The notes: generated by a model not told the origin, from the sequence alone. Shown: positions 1 through 11,363, numbered from the stretch's first letter. The stretch: 52,988 bases of DNA from Krasilnikovozyma curviuscula (GCA_014825775.1 MVAQ01000151.1:1-52988), one strand, 5' to 3'. Numbers and translations are program-made.

Positions 1-562
1 ACTAGAAGAAAAATAGTCGGGTCACAGATTCAAAAAAAAAAAAAAAAAGTTAGAACTCACTGCTAAGAGCAGCAAAGGCGAAGCTAAAAGGTAATTGTTG
101 AGGTCAGAGAGCTGTTCAAGGATTTTCAAGTGCTAATAAAATGGTGCATCGTACCCAAAGAAGCTGGAAAGAAACATCAACGATAGGGTAGAAAATGACA
201 AATCATAGTGTTCCTTCAGTCTAGGTAGCAGTGGACCTTGAACAGGGTGGGGCACAAACGCAAGCAGCAAAACACCGGTGAGTAGAATCTTCCAAAGAAG
301 GACCAAGTAAATGCGTCCTCTCACCTGTGGCTGCATCTAACCATCCTGCTAAGAAGAAGTAGTTCACCAGCGAGCAATAAGGGACGTATTCCTCTGGGTC
401 GCAGTTGAGGGCTTTTTGAGCAATTTGAGCTGACTTTCTCCGCAGAAGCTCTAGTGGAATGGTGGTGAACGAGCTCGCTCGTTCCGAAGAGAATGAACCC
501 ACTTGAATATACGCTGCTGATGATCTTGGGGGTCGAAGTTTGGATGGTGAGGTTGAAGCCAT
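1..562 (-). CDS. MFS transporter, N-terminal part (runs off left edge)
   Basis: This is the 5' part of a major facilitator superfamily permease; the rest lies beyond base 1. I join exons 562-325, 236-155, 83-61 and 1-, with GT..AG introns between them, and phase is kept throughout. About 80 hydrophilic residues rich in Ser and Arg come first. The first membrane region follows, with the typical fungal MFS motif AGWLDAATGPLLPRLKEHY and then a second hydrophobic segment, SLMFLSSFFGFAFAALS. The final intron ends exactly at base 2. The gene is divergent from the zinc-cluster regulator that starts 243 bp away, which suggests shared control. The substrate cannot be read from this fragment; the neighbours suggest an aromatic acid or its product, but that is inference. 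Confidence 0.8.
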
Positions 563-805
563 GACACTGCGTAGAACATGGTCAGAATGCTGCTCTCCTC
601 ACCCAAATGGGCCAGCGATAGAGGGTGTTTCGAGTGAAGCTTACCTCTGTGATCTAATTCGAGGTCCAGGAGCGTAGACTATTCAGACTTTAGACTCAGA
701 TTATAGCATTCGAATTCCTGTAAAAGTGCAGTCGCCGTCGGACGTCACAAAGTCGCCTCTGAACGCGCATGTCGATGTCGGTTGGTCCGGCTCAACGATA
801 GTAAC
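563..805. promoter_or_regulatory. Divergent promoter between MFS transporter and Zn2Cys6 regulator
   Basis: This 243-bp spacer separates two start codons that point away from each other. It holds CCGTCGG at 735-741, which is CCG and CGG triplets around one base and is the kind of site zinc-cluster regulators bind. Read on the minus strand it is CCGACGGC, the same word found in the FDC1/PAD1 promoter. I see no clear TATA box. Function as a binding site is inferred. Confidence 0.5.
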
Positions 806-3800
806 ATGTCCCACAAGTCAAGAGAATTTGCTTTGAAAAGATGGCAGGCTTGTGTGAGTTGGTAAGAGTCTTCTCTCACATCTCTGCTGGTACTGCTGGT
901 CATTGACGGACCTCGATTGGTACAAGCCGCCAGAAGAGAATCAAGTGCTCTGGACACCTCCCAGCTTGTCAATCATGTATAGCTCATTCTAGGGATTGTA
1001 TATACCCACCAATTCCATCGAAATCGAGAGTTTCTCTCCTCGAACGGAAAGTTGGTCAGTAGCCCCAGGTTTTGTTCACGTATCATCATCCCTGAGCCCC
1101 ATCTGATCCGCTGACCTGTTAATCCACAATAATGAAACGTCTGGTACAGCTGAACTGGAATCCTTGCTTTCTACACAGGGCGAAAATGAACGCGCCTCTC
1201 CTACCACGACTACACCGAGCGACTATACGTATATGACCGGCAGTTCAGTTGCACCATCCTTTCCCACGGCAGAAGGAGGAGCTTCCAGTACCTCTCTTCC
1301 CTCTGCAGCCCGCAATTTACCTTCAACGTCTTCAGAAGCGAAGCTTAACCGGAAACACACTTTATCGACCCTGCTGCTTGATTTCATTCCTTCAGAGTTC
1401 ACAACTCAGATCCTGCAGATGGGTAAAGAAAATCTCAGTGGAGACCTCTTCCCTTACACTAAGACGGACACTTCCTTGGAAGTCCATCAGCTCCCTTCAC
1501 CTGTCCAAGTGCAAGCCCAGCCAAGTCACTCACCATCTCAGCCTCTCTTCCCTTCCTCAACCAGCTTGTTTGACTCCAACATCAACGAAACTTCCTTTAA
1601 TTATAGCCACCTCGACCTCCTCAGCGGCGTAAACGACAGCAGTTTTGGTGCTTCTGCCTCCGAATTCCCTACCAGTCTTCAACCTTCGCCGGCGACTTCA
1701 ACCATGGATCTGTGGCTATCCCCAGATCCTAATGCGGGAGATGATGATTTGGTCTTTGACGAAGATGTTAAGGCAGGGATCATTAGCTCTTGCGACGATG
1801 ATGTAGAAGCTGTTCCCGTTGCAATGAGGACCCATCTGTAAGTCTCCCATCCAACCCTCCGTTCATTCCGAAGCTCTTACTGATTAGATCTCTACATTAT
1901 TAGTATCCAGGTATTCTTGTCTCGTCGTTCCCAACTTGGCGGATCTCCAATCTACCTACCGACGTTCCTCTCTACTCTAAACGCCCCTATCAAAACCCAA
2001 CGGCCTCATCCAGCATTACTTTTCGCAATCTTCACTGCATCCTCTCGATTTTCATCTATTGTTCCCATCAAGGGTTTAGAGGCAACTTTCTTGGACGCTG
2101 CTAAAAGGGCGATCGATGCTGGTTTGATTGGATATGAGAAAATGACACAGTACGGTTAAAGCTTCCCATTCGTTTCATCGAGAGCCTGTGTGCTAATAAC
2201 TCTTATATATAACCTTTTCTGAAGACTGTGTCAAGCCTGTAACATTCTCTTCATTCACCTGAGTGAGTAACCCGGTCATTTCAACGTTGGACGTCTCGAG
2301 AGGTAAATTAAGCTGCTGTTCTTTTCCAGATTGTACTGGTCGCTATCCGCTCGCTTGGTCAATGGCTGGACTTGCTAGCAGAATTGCAGTAGCAGCGTGA
2401 GTGAAACATCACTCTCTGTAGCTTAGCCAAACTGACATTGGAGACATGTCTACAGGGGTCTTCATCGCATCGAATCATCAGTTTTCCAACCCCCATCAAC
2501 TAGCTGGTCCTCGAAAGACGGTGCTCTCAAAACAAAGAATATGAACTACCTCACATCGCTGGAAAGGGCTAGACTGGTTGTCTATCCACCTCCATCCTCT
2601 CAAGTCGAGCTGTGGGAAAACATAGCTACATTTTGGCATTGCTACCTTGCAGAACGTGTTCAAGCGGCCGCTTTCATTTGGTCTCCAGCTATTTCAGATC
2701 ACGAAATCATTACACCTTTCCCTAAAACTCTGCGATCGTATCAGGAGGTGAGTCTCAAATATTCTGTGACTGAGCAGGCTTTAACGTTTCAAACCCATTT
2801 CGTAGCCTTCACCGCTGGCTGAAGATCAAAGAATGGATGACCTCTATGCGCCTCTGGATCAGTTGGGTTCAACACCAACATTTGATCATGGGTTACTATC
2901 GCTTCAAGTGAAAGCTGTCGCTCTAGCGTATCGTGCTGCGCGGCTTGCCGATCCCTTCTCCTTTCCCTTTGGAAGCAAGATGAGGAGAATGCTACAATCT
3001 TCAGCAAGCCCTTCGTCTAGCCAAGGATCACCATCTGACGTTCCGTTACCTCAGCCAATCCCAATTGAAATTTCCTCACTCCGTTCACAGGTCAGCAATC
3101 TCATCAGATCAATCCCGCCGATCTTCCAAGATCCATCTAGAGAGTTCTTGGATGGCATACCCGAAACTCAGTATACGTCGACACAATCTGCAATCCAAGT
3201 CGGCTTAGAGGACGTTTCAGATCCAATAGAAGGCAGACCAAGAGGAGTCAATCCAGGAATAGCTGTAAGTTTATAAACTAGTGATAGCTGATGCTACATA
3301 AAAGTGGTACTGACTACCCTGAAATCATTGTGATGTTGTCAGTATCTGCACACTTTGGTTTATGTCGTGCTTCAATGCCTGTGTCGAGAAGAAAGAAGAT
3401 ACAACCCTGCCGCCCGAACTGAAGCTGTTGCAGCTGCGAAAGGTGCTGTATCCGTTTTGATGTCAATATCAAAATACGACTTCAGTCAATTAGGTAAGAG
3501 AAGGTTTTCTTGTTTGATTAATTCATGAAGCGAGCGACGTACGTGAGTTTTATATTTGAACTCAATCTCCACAGATTACTCCTTTTCCAACCTCTGGACT
3601 GTAACTGCGAGGTAAGCTTAACATCGTCGCAACACAGCACATTGATGTTGACACATTTATTTGAAACCTCAGAACTCTTCTGATGGAGGCGAAGACGTTA
3701 GAGAAAGAAGGAAAAACTGAAGGTTAGTCCTCTGATGTGTGTGTAACCTTGTATTCTTCAGTATAGATGCTAATAAGCTTTTCCGACATCTTTACAGAGC

Positions 3801-3931
3801 TTGCGATGATTGAGGCTGAAATCGAAATGATTCTCATGGCTTGCGTGAGGTTGGGAGAAGTGTTCCCCTCGGGAAAATCACAGGCAAAATATGTATCGAA
3901 ACTGTCCAAACTCAAGTTACAAGATGATTGA
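806..3931 (+). CDS. Zn2Cys6 fungal transcription factor (12 exons, 781 aa)
   Basis: Likely a nuclear DNA-binding regulator. Exons: 806-861, 927-1054, 1150-1837, 1904-2149, 2225-2262, 2330-2396, 2456-2747, 2806-3264, 3343-3493, 3575-3611, 3673-3722 and 3798-3931; the total is in frame. The first intron splits the zinc cluster. Once it is removed, six cysteines fall at residues 16, 19, 26, 33, 36 and 43 (C-x2-C-x6-C-x6-C-x2-C-x6-C) with the usual RQKRIKC core. A short coiled-coil linker (LLERKVAELESLL) follows. The fungal transcription-factor middle region has the family pattern YPLAWSMAGLASRIAVAAG followed by LHR. The start is the only in-frame ATG after an upstream stop. The gene ends 41 bp from the FDC1 stop (convergent) and starts opposite an MFS transporter. 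By position it may control the FDC1/PAD1/transporter group. Confidence 0.9.
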
Positions 3932-3972
3932 AGCTGCTTTATCCGTGCGGATGTATATCGTACAATCTCTTT

Positions 3973-6261
3973 TTAAGATTTGAAATTGTGGAGAGGAGCA
4001 AAGCCATCGCTTTCCCAGTTCTTTAATACCTTCTCTTTCAGCTCATCAGGGAAGCTTCTGAAGGTCAGGAAGTGAAACTTGTTAGTATGTCTTTTAGAAC
4101 ATAATGAATAACTATGTCACTCACGACTTGAAGTCGGCAGCGACCCAGTCTGCACTTCCTGTCGCGTATTCTGAAGGCATCAAAGCGTCAGAAACGACTT
4201 TCCCACCTTTAACTGGGTTAGCGAAGCCATGAGACATGTAAGGAACCAATGGGAATCCTTTGCACTCCTCGTAGAAAGTCTGTAAGACAAACAAAGGGTA
4301 AGCCGTTGTGTCAGGGGTGGCCTGCAGAGCTGCGTACCTCGTCATGATTTGGTCGACATCTCGTGCTGAATGCCCACATGACATCTTTGTCATCATAGAC
4401 ATCAATATCTGATCCTACCAGAACAAGACGGTGGATTGTATAACCAGCCTTATGGTAGAAAATGAGATCTCCAACCCGTTTTCGAAGCTCTTCTGGAGTG
4501 ACTTTCATTTTGGCGAGCTCGACGGTGTCAAACTAATAAAAAGTGTTGCAGATCAGGTATCTGTTTTATTAATCAGCATAAAGAGGTGATACTCACTTGA
4601 ATAGCAACCCAAGTGACTTGGGAAATGAAAGGTGACGCCGTGTTGATGACAGGTAATCCGTTCTCTCTGCAAAGGCGGCCAATCTCTGCAGCAGCCAAAG
4701 CTCCGATCATGGTGTGCTATAAATAAGCAAACAAAAATTCTAGCGAAAGGTTCACTTGTCATTGGTTGAATCGCACTCACAGTTTCATCAGTAAGACGAC
4801 CACAGGCGGACATTGGAAGAATCGCGTTGTCGCGGTGAGTAATCGCGTCGACGTGGTATGTTGGCCATGGGTGAGTATCTCCAGGGAAAACATATCCTAA
4901 AAAAAGGGGAAGTTTCCGTGAGAAGGGATCATAAGAAGCCAGTGGCATACACTTACCATGCATTTCTCCAAATCTGGCAAGAGTAAACGATGACTACATT
5001 TAGTGAACGAACCCCAAGATCGAAGGGAGGAAGATACTTACGGTCCTTCAGGGGCAGTGTCAGTAATAGAGAGAGTTCCCTCGAACACAATCTCAGTAGA
5101 GGCTGGAACGTAAAGATCGTTGGTTTCGCACTTTACAACTGGAAGGGAAACGCCAGTATAGGCGCCGATATATTCAGCTTCTGAAACTCCTTCAGGGATA
5201 GGCATGGAAGCAGCCATGATGGCAGCAGGTGGTACCTGGAAAAGGCAGAAACGCAGCCCAGCCAAATAAGAAATCTGAGGAAGCACTGGCAATAGTGGAA
5301 ACGAACTTACACCAAGACACAAAGCCCATTTACAGTCCTTTCCTTCTTTCTTCCAAAGCTCGCGGATCTGCCAGATGTGTTGTGGTTCGATGACGAGGCC
5401 CACCAGGTGACGCTTGTCGTAAATCATGGCGCGAGCGATGCTGTTGTGATTTTTCGCAAATCAGTAAAACTGTTCCTCAATCGTTGAAGCCACAAAAAAA
5501 CAAGTCCAGTAATACATACGACCAGTTTGTCCATTTGCCATCTGGAGATTGGACGACATGCATTCCATAAGTTTGGATGTATTTCCCACCATCTGTGGCG
5601 TGAATCAGAGGGTTTGGAAGAGAGAGAAGGTCGATATCATCGCCGAAGATCTAGATATCGAAGAGAGTTGTATCAGACAAATAACACTTATCGTACTTCA
5701 AGGGCAAAGACGGCATTTTTAGTCATCTCACCTTGTTTTCCTTACATGAGCCAGTCTCAACGATGGTTGGAGGAATAGGCGTAAGAGTAGAAGCGGAAGT
5801 CATCTTGTCCAAGATGGCCTTGAGAGAGGAAGTTGGTTCCATTCCAAGATGACGAGCGAGACGACCAAATCTCGTCTTTGGGTCAGCTCTGAGAGCGTTG
5901 GGTGCACCAAGGATTCGGTAGAGCCCTCCCTTGGTCGCTCCTTTGAGGTTCTCAAAGAGAACCGCCGGCCCATCGGTTTCGTATGTGATTCTGGTGATAG
6001 CAGCTGCTTCAAGAACTGGATCGACTTCTCTTCGGACTCTCACCAAATCATTATCCTGAAAGATAGCAAGGTGTGGACCTGAGATGTGATGGCAATGTGG
6101 CAGTCATGAAAAGGAACTCACCTTCTCGAGCTGTTCAACGAACACTCTGAAGTCTAGATCTAAATGTATGTAGAAGATTTGGGTTAGTGAACAAGTCCTC
6201 CTTGAGACACATGACTTGAGGACTTACGAGGAAGTGCGGCGGCAGCGTTGGGATCTGACAT
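3973..6261 (-). CDS. FDC1: Ferulic/phenylacrylic acid decarboxylase, UbiD family (FDC1; 12 exons, 512 aa)
   Basis: This enzyme removes CO2 from alpha,beta-unsaturated acids such as cinnamic, ferulic or sorbic acid, using the prenylated flavin made by PAD1. Exons: 6261-6228, 6159-6122, 6055-5732, 5650-5520, 5440-5311, 5235-5042, 4973-4957, 4896-4781, 4716-4597, 4532-4338, 4279-4125 and 4057-3973. The length matches fungal Fdc1 (about 500 aa). Recognisable stretches are [26 protein letters not shown] with the conserved Arg at 179, [16 protein letters not shown], and EGPFGEMHGYVF with the two conserved Glu at 282 and 287. Those three residues match the R-E-E catalytic set known in Fdc1. The exon carrying the second Glu is only 17 nt. 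PAD1 is divergent 501 bp away. Confidence 0.95.
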
Positions 6262-6762
6262 TATTGAGGGGCTCTAGGGAGATATGCAGGTAAGTTAGAT
6301 GTTATGGGTGGTTTTTGTATTGGAGATGGAAATGAAACAAGACGTACCGCTCTAGTGTTCGTCTACTTATATGCTTGGTTGGTTCCGGCAAAATACAACT
6401 AAGCCGACGGCCGCAAAAAGTCGATCACCACTATGATAGAAGTCCTCTGACCGGAATAATGTGAATGCACAGTAGGGGTACGGAAACAGCCTAGGAGAAG
6501 TGAAAAGAAGACTGAAAAGAGAAAGGCTGAATGTGTCGCTGCGTCACTCCGTCTGTCGTCCGCGCCCTCGTAGTGCATCTGCACTGTAGAATGTTTTTGT
6601 CGCCGAGTTGGATCCAGTCATCCATCGCCGCCGCGATTAGTGAGGTAATGGGGCTGGCCAAGAAACCAGAAAGAAAGCTTATAAAAGCAGCAAGTATTGG
6701 GCTGCGAAGAACGTTCGTTTCTCGTTGTTTTCAACTTTTCGACAATAGACGCTCAACCTCAT
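6262..6762. promoter_or_regulatory. Shared FDC1/PAD1 two-way promoter
   Basis: These 501 bp lie between two divergent start codons. On the minus strand ATATAAG (6372-6366) sits about 105 bp before the FDC1 start. On the plus strand TATAAA (6680-6685) sits about 80 bp before the PAD1 ATG. Between them CCGACGGCCG (6404-6413) packs CCG and CGG triplets together, and a CCGG lies at 6385-6388. The triplets are the usual contacts of zinc-cluster regulators, one of which is encoded next door. TATA assignments are by match and spacing only. Confidence 0.55.
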
Positions 6763-7678
6763 ATGAACTCCATCGTCTCTTCTCTCTCCAACATGTCCAG
6801 CTCCATACTTCATCATTCTTCTACACACCCAGAAACAGAAGCTAGTAGTAGTAGCACTGCGAGCAGCTCCACTGTCAGCACCATCGCCAGCACCTCCGTG
6901 CCGCCTACGAATTGTTGCTGCTCGAACCACCACTGCAATTCTTCGGGCCAGGGATCGATGCAGCAGCGACGGAAGAAGATAATCGTAGCAATGACCGGTG
7001 CAACAGGGGCAGTATATGCCATCAGGCTGCTACAAGTCCTGAGGGAGCTCGACATCGAGACGCATTTGATACTAAGCAAATGGGCCATTGCGACACTTAA
7101 ATACGAAACAGACATGACGGCCAGCGAGGTGAGCCGATTTTCTACCGATTTCTACCGTTGGTTGGAAGTGGGACTCACTGTTTGGGGCTTCTGCAGATCA
7201 AAGCAATGGCCGACTTCAGCTACAACATCAACGACATGGCAGCTCCGCCGTCGAGCGGGTCGTTCCTGCACGACGGAATGATCATTGTTCCCTGCAGCAT
7301 GAAGACTCTGGCCGCTGTCAGGATCGGGTTCTGCGACGATCTGATCAGTCGATCAGCCGATGTCTGCATGAAGGAGGGTAGGAAGTTGATGCTGGTAGTG
7401 AGAGAGACGCCTCTGAGCGATATCCATTTGGAAAATATGTCAGCTTTATTTCGTTCTTTCGTTCTGTATGTTGCTTTGGACCATCAGCTTACGTTGTGAT
7501 GTTCTGTAGGCTGTTCCTTCGCCGCGCAGGCTGCACAATCTTCCCACCTGTCCCAGCATTCTATGTCCGTCCACAAAGCTTGGACGACCTCATCAATCAA
7601 AGCGTGGGAAGAATGCTGGACTCGATGGGAATCCACACTGAAGGCTTTGAGAGGTGGGACGGGTTTCAGAAATCGTAA
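6763..7678 (+). CDS. PAD1: Flavin prenyltransferase, UbiX/PAD1 family (3 exons, 258 aa)
   Basis: The protein joins a dimethylallyl group to FMN, making the prenylated flavin cofactor of UbiD enzymes such as FDC1. Exons are 6763-7128, 7197-7438 and 7510-7678. Residues 71 onward are a complete flavoprotein domain: KKIIVAMTGATGA (flavin-binding loop), DGMIIVPCSMKTLAAVRIG, LVVRETPLSDIHLENM and PPVPAFY, all family hallmarks. The first ~70 residues are Ser/Thr-rich and end in a Cys/His cluster, CCCSNHHC at 51-58. Yeast Pad1 is mitochondrial, but this leader has few Arg, so targeting is uncertain. I chose the first ATG after the TATA box. It is divergent from FDC1, as expected for a working pair. 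Confidence 0.95.
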
Positions 7679-7831
7679 TTCTCCACTACGTACTTTATTT
7701 TCCTTTTCTTTCTACGTGCTTTCAGATTCTTCTACAAAATGCATAAGTGTATCTACCACAAAAAAAAAGCGGAAAAAGGAACCCCTCATACACAGCTCGC
7801 GATCAATAGTCATGACACTGCCACTAAAGCG

Positions 7832-9819
7832 TTATATCTCCACTGGCTTGTACAACAGCGTCGAGATATACTAGAAAGAAGTAATGCTACGTCAGCATTT
7901 CACTGGCGGAGATAGAGATATAAAAAATCATTCGACACACCTTTCGCTTGTATCGCGTCGTCGTACCAACTGCAAGTGTCCCATTTCGTATCGCTGATGC
8001 CGTCAGATGATTCAATACGACATGATTTGGGATTGGAAGAATGGAGTTGTCATCAGGCGCGACTAAGTTGAAAGTGATCAGGTCAACATGAGGGCGAACT
8101 ACAACGAACGGGGGAACAGGACGACAACCAACTTACCTGTTGCACCCCCAGCCTCAGCAAGACCACCAAATCCAGGACTCGCCTGTCCAACATTGTTGAG
8201 AATGACTTTATCCAGCCATTTCGGTAGAGGGGGAGGTTGCGGGAACCCTTTGGGAACATCAGGCAAAGGTCTTCCAGTTGACATAGACTGCTCTCTCTTC
8301 TCGTTGTGAGCTTCTTCTATCGCCTGGAGCTCCACCAACTGCGGTGGTATTTCTGACGTCCAGGCTTCGCCGTCATCTGCGTCTGTAGAGCGTGACCAGA
8401 GCTTAGCAACGGAAGCGAAGGACGAGCAGAGGTAAGCATCTGTCTGGACTGACCTTGGTCGATTGAATGAGCACCTTCCCAACCGAGACCCCACTCAGAT
8501 TTCGGATCACCTTCTTTGGGCTCAGCGGCGACCTAGAGCGAGCACCATCAGTTTCCAGCAAGCGCTTCGCGATTGCAGCAGAAATCCTCACCTCAATATA
8601 ATTAACCAAACTTCCATCAGCATCGACTGCTGTTGCCATCTCATCAGAACATCTCCAGCTCTCATCAACAATGAATTTTAAACGATGAGGACCCGGCGGT
8701 AGAGACAGGAGAACTGAGAAATCATGTGTTCTGAGGCAAACGGAAGAGTGAGCTGACTGGTATAGTGAAACTGGTAGTTCAGTATACTTACGACTTGTTC
8801 ATCTTTAGCCTCTGTTGCCAATTCTTCGCAAAAGTACCACAGACATACACCTCCTTCCCACCGCCAGACCATTGAATAAGGGTTGGAACGGCGTCACCTA
8901 CTGCCGGACCAGCGACTGAAGTCTTACTGATAGCTGCCGTACTAGATCTACCAGATGTATTTGCAGATGATGTTGCAATAAGTGGGCTGTTGGTAAGTTT
9001 GGTGAGTTCAGGCTGAGCAAGCGACCCTTTACTTGGGACGGGGACAGGAAGGCCAGAGTGAAGTACACCGTCTGCTCCAGCAGACGCGACTGTTGTTGTG
9101 GTCGGTGGTGCTGTTGGTGCCTCGGTCGATGGTGTTGGCTGTTGAGGAATGGGTGAAGGCAGAGTGCCAGTTTCCGCCTGCTGCTGAAGGATGGCATAGG
9201 CTGGAGATGCGTTTCCGACTGGGCCTGGCAGAGGACCTCTAGCTTCACTGTAAGTCATTCTGGAATACTCTGGCAGACCAGACAAAGGTGCTTCATTTCC
9301 AGCTGTGTTAGTGTTAGGTATCGCTACGGGTTTGATAGGGATTGGCGTTGGGGTTGCTGGGAAATAGGGATTATGATGTTGGGGTTGCTGGCCTAGAGGA
9401 GATGATTTTGTTGGCCTCGTACTAGACGATAACGGTGCTATACTCATAGCAGGCTGCAGTGGGTTAGGTTTCTTCCCTGACAGTGGATTCCTCCCCATTC
9501 CACCCCTTCCTCCGCCTGGACTGGGGATCCTTCCACCACTGCTTCCTGGACCACCATACGGAGCATTGGCAGATGTGGAAGATGTAGGTGTTGCAGAGGT
9601 AAAGCTGAGAGACGCTAAGTCAGGTAGTTCGAGGGATTTGCGTCGTTTGTTAGCTGGTGAAGATGGACGTTCGATGTGGTGAGACTGAGGTTTCGCTGGG
9701 TGGTGGTGGTGATGTTGCTGCTGTTGTTGCTGCTGCTGTAGATGCTGCTGCTGTTGACCTGGTCCTGGATGGGAAGCTGACCCACCAGGTCCTGATGGTG
9801 ATGACTGCCCGTTTCCCAT
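7832..9819 (-). CDS. GAL83: AMP-activated (Snf1) kinase beta subunit, GAL83/SIP type (6 exons, 550 aa)
   Basis: This is the scaffold and targeting subunit of the Snf1/AMPK complex, which directs the response to low glucose. Exons: 9819-8792, 8730-8592, 8532-8454, 8382-8137, 8062-7941 and 7870-7832. It starts MGNGQS, a likely N-myristoylation signal, which decides the start over an upstream non-ATG extension. A long disordered region follows, with poly-Gln and poly-His runs and many Pro/Ser. The glycogen-binding (CBM48-like) domain begins near residue 325 (TLIQWSGGGKEVYVCGTF). The C-terminal kinase-binding domain has the diagnostic NHVVLNHLTASAIRNGTLAV and TTTRYKRK, ending YISTLLYKPVEI. It is convergent with PAD1 (154 bp between stops). 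Confidence 0.93.
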
Positions 9820-10001
9820 TACCACAAGAAGAAGGATTCTGGTTAGCAGCAAATCGCTTGCGTCTCAGTTGAGCTGACCAAAGGACACGCCACGACTCTA
9901 TCTGCTATGCCCAATACTGCTGCTATTAAGCCTGTCTATCTTGCAAGAACTGTCTTTCTCAAGAAAGTTATGTATGCCAGTGATCAATAGACGAAACACT
10001 A

Positions 10002-11363
10002 TCAGAAACTGGGGCGGCCAGCCGCAGACTTTCTGATAGCGTTAACCGTAGGCAAGGATGTGCTACCGTAAGCATACCTGCCCCTCTCCAACTGGATATC
10101 TTCTACTGTCTGGAATCCAGTACCTGTCCTCAATCTCGCTGGCTCAGAACCAAATCCATCTCCCAAATTCTTTGGATGAGCCTTGGAACCAAGAGCGCGC
10201 ACAGCTAGCGTCAGTGCACATCGAAATCAAGTATCACAGAAATAACGATGCTCACTCCAGCTTGAAGCCACTTTACAACACCCTGAGCAACGATGGTTTT
10301 ACTTTTCGAGTTCTGAATCTTGACCGACACGTCCTTGATTCCGCAGGCGCTGAAGATGTGATAGAGCATAGGTGAGCATCTCAGACCGAAACCAGCTGGT
10401 CGACCTCTGAATGAGACTTTAGTTGCGGCGAATTTGGTTTCAAATTGGCCTCCTTCACCTAGCAGAGTTCGACCTTCGTGGCGGTTGACTGGGGTGAGGT
10501 CTCGAAGAGCTTGAAATAACAGATTGTTCAGCATTGAATTAGACATAAAGTGATAGCTTTTATTTGAGACTAACCTGCACTGAAGCCTTTGTTCATTGCT
10601 GTAGCGAATTTGGTGTGACTTCCATGTCCAATGCCTAACAGCCCCTTGGTCGGTGAGCCAACAATCATGGTTACGTTGTGATATATCCTGAGAAGCCAGA
10701 AAGTATTGAGTTATCACTTTATCTGTCAAGAGGTGAATTGGTGAACTCACTGTCGCCCGGTAGCTGTTTGCTTCATCAGTCTTCTCGTCGCAATAGGCGC
10801 ACGGTAGAGACCCGCAATCGCCTTCTCCGGCAGACCCAACAAAGCAGCATCATACGCCCTCTCAGAACCACTGTCATCCAATGCTTCAGCTGCCTTCATC
10901 TTTCGTACTGGCATGAACGGCGGATCGTTGATTAGGCGGACGTTGGGCCTTGAAGGATCGACAGGAACATCAAGGAATGAGTCCCATTTTGCTAGAGGGT
11001 GGACGTAATCTTTTGGGAGAGGGGGAGGATGTTCACTGCATGCGAAAGAAGAGTTAGCTTCTGCGTTAAGACTTTTTCCATGAGGAAGCGTTCAGAATTG
11101 AACCCAAAAAAGCTGCTTCTCCTCGATGATGCCAACAAATGCAACTCCAAAGCACATGCTGATGCTATGAGAATAACTACTTACGCTGAAAGGGGCGGTA
11201 CAGGATCATAGGGAGGTGGGAGTTCAGGCGTCCACCTGGGCTGGTTAGGATAATATCTTCGTCCAAGAACAGAAGAGCTGGAAAATGACCTGACAGCGAC
11301 GTTGGAAGTCGAGCAGGATGCTTGTATACACCTTGTTATCCTTGGGAAGGTCGCTTGTGACAT
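10002..11363 (-). CDS. MRPS5: Mitochondrial ribosomal small-subunit protein uS5m (5 exons, 336 aa)
   Basis: A structural protein of the mitochondrial small ribosomal subunit. Exons are 11363-11185, 11035-10751, 10687-10575, 10509-10256 and 10181-10002. The N-terminus (MSQATFPRITRCIQ..) is Arg/Ser-rich and free of acids, as in mitochondrial presequences. The S5 core reads HNVTMIVGSPTKGLLGIGHG, then VNRHEGRTLL, RGRPAGFGLRCSP and ACGIKDVSVKIQNS. The last junction is uncertain. I use donor 10255 (GTGAGC) and the AG at 10183-10182, giving WLQAGAHPKNLGDG; a nearer AG at 10206-10205 would need a weak donor in another phase. It is transcribed in the same direction as GAL83, which starts 182 bp downstream. 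Confidence 0.88.

Noticed and set aside
745..972. Open frame of 75 codons on the minus strand between the MFS transporter and the regulator
   Set aside because: It is the shadow of the first two exons of the Zn2Cys6 gene, whose spliced plus-strand reading gives a perfect six-cysteine cluster.
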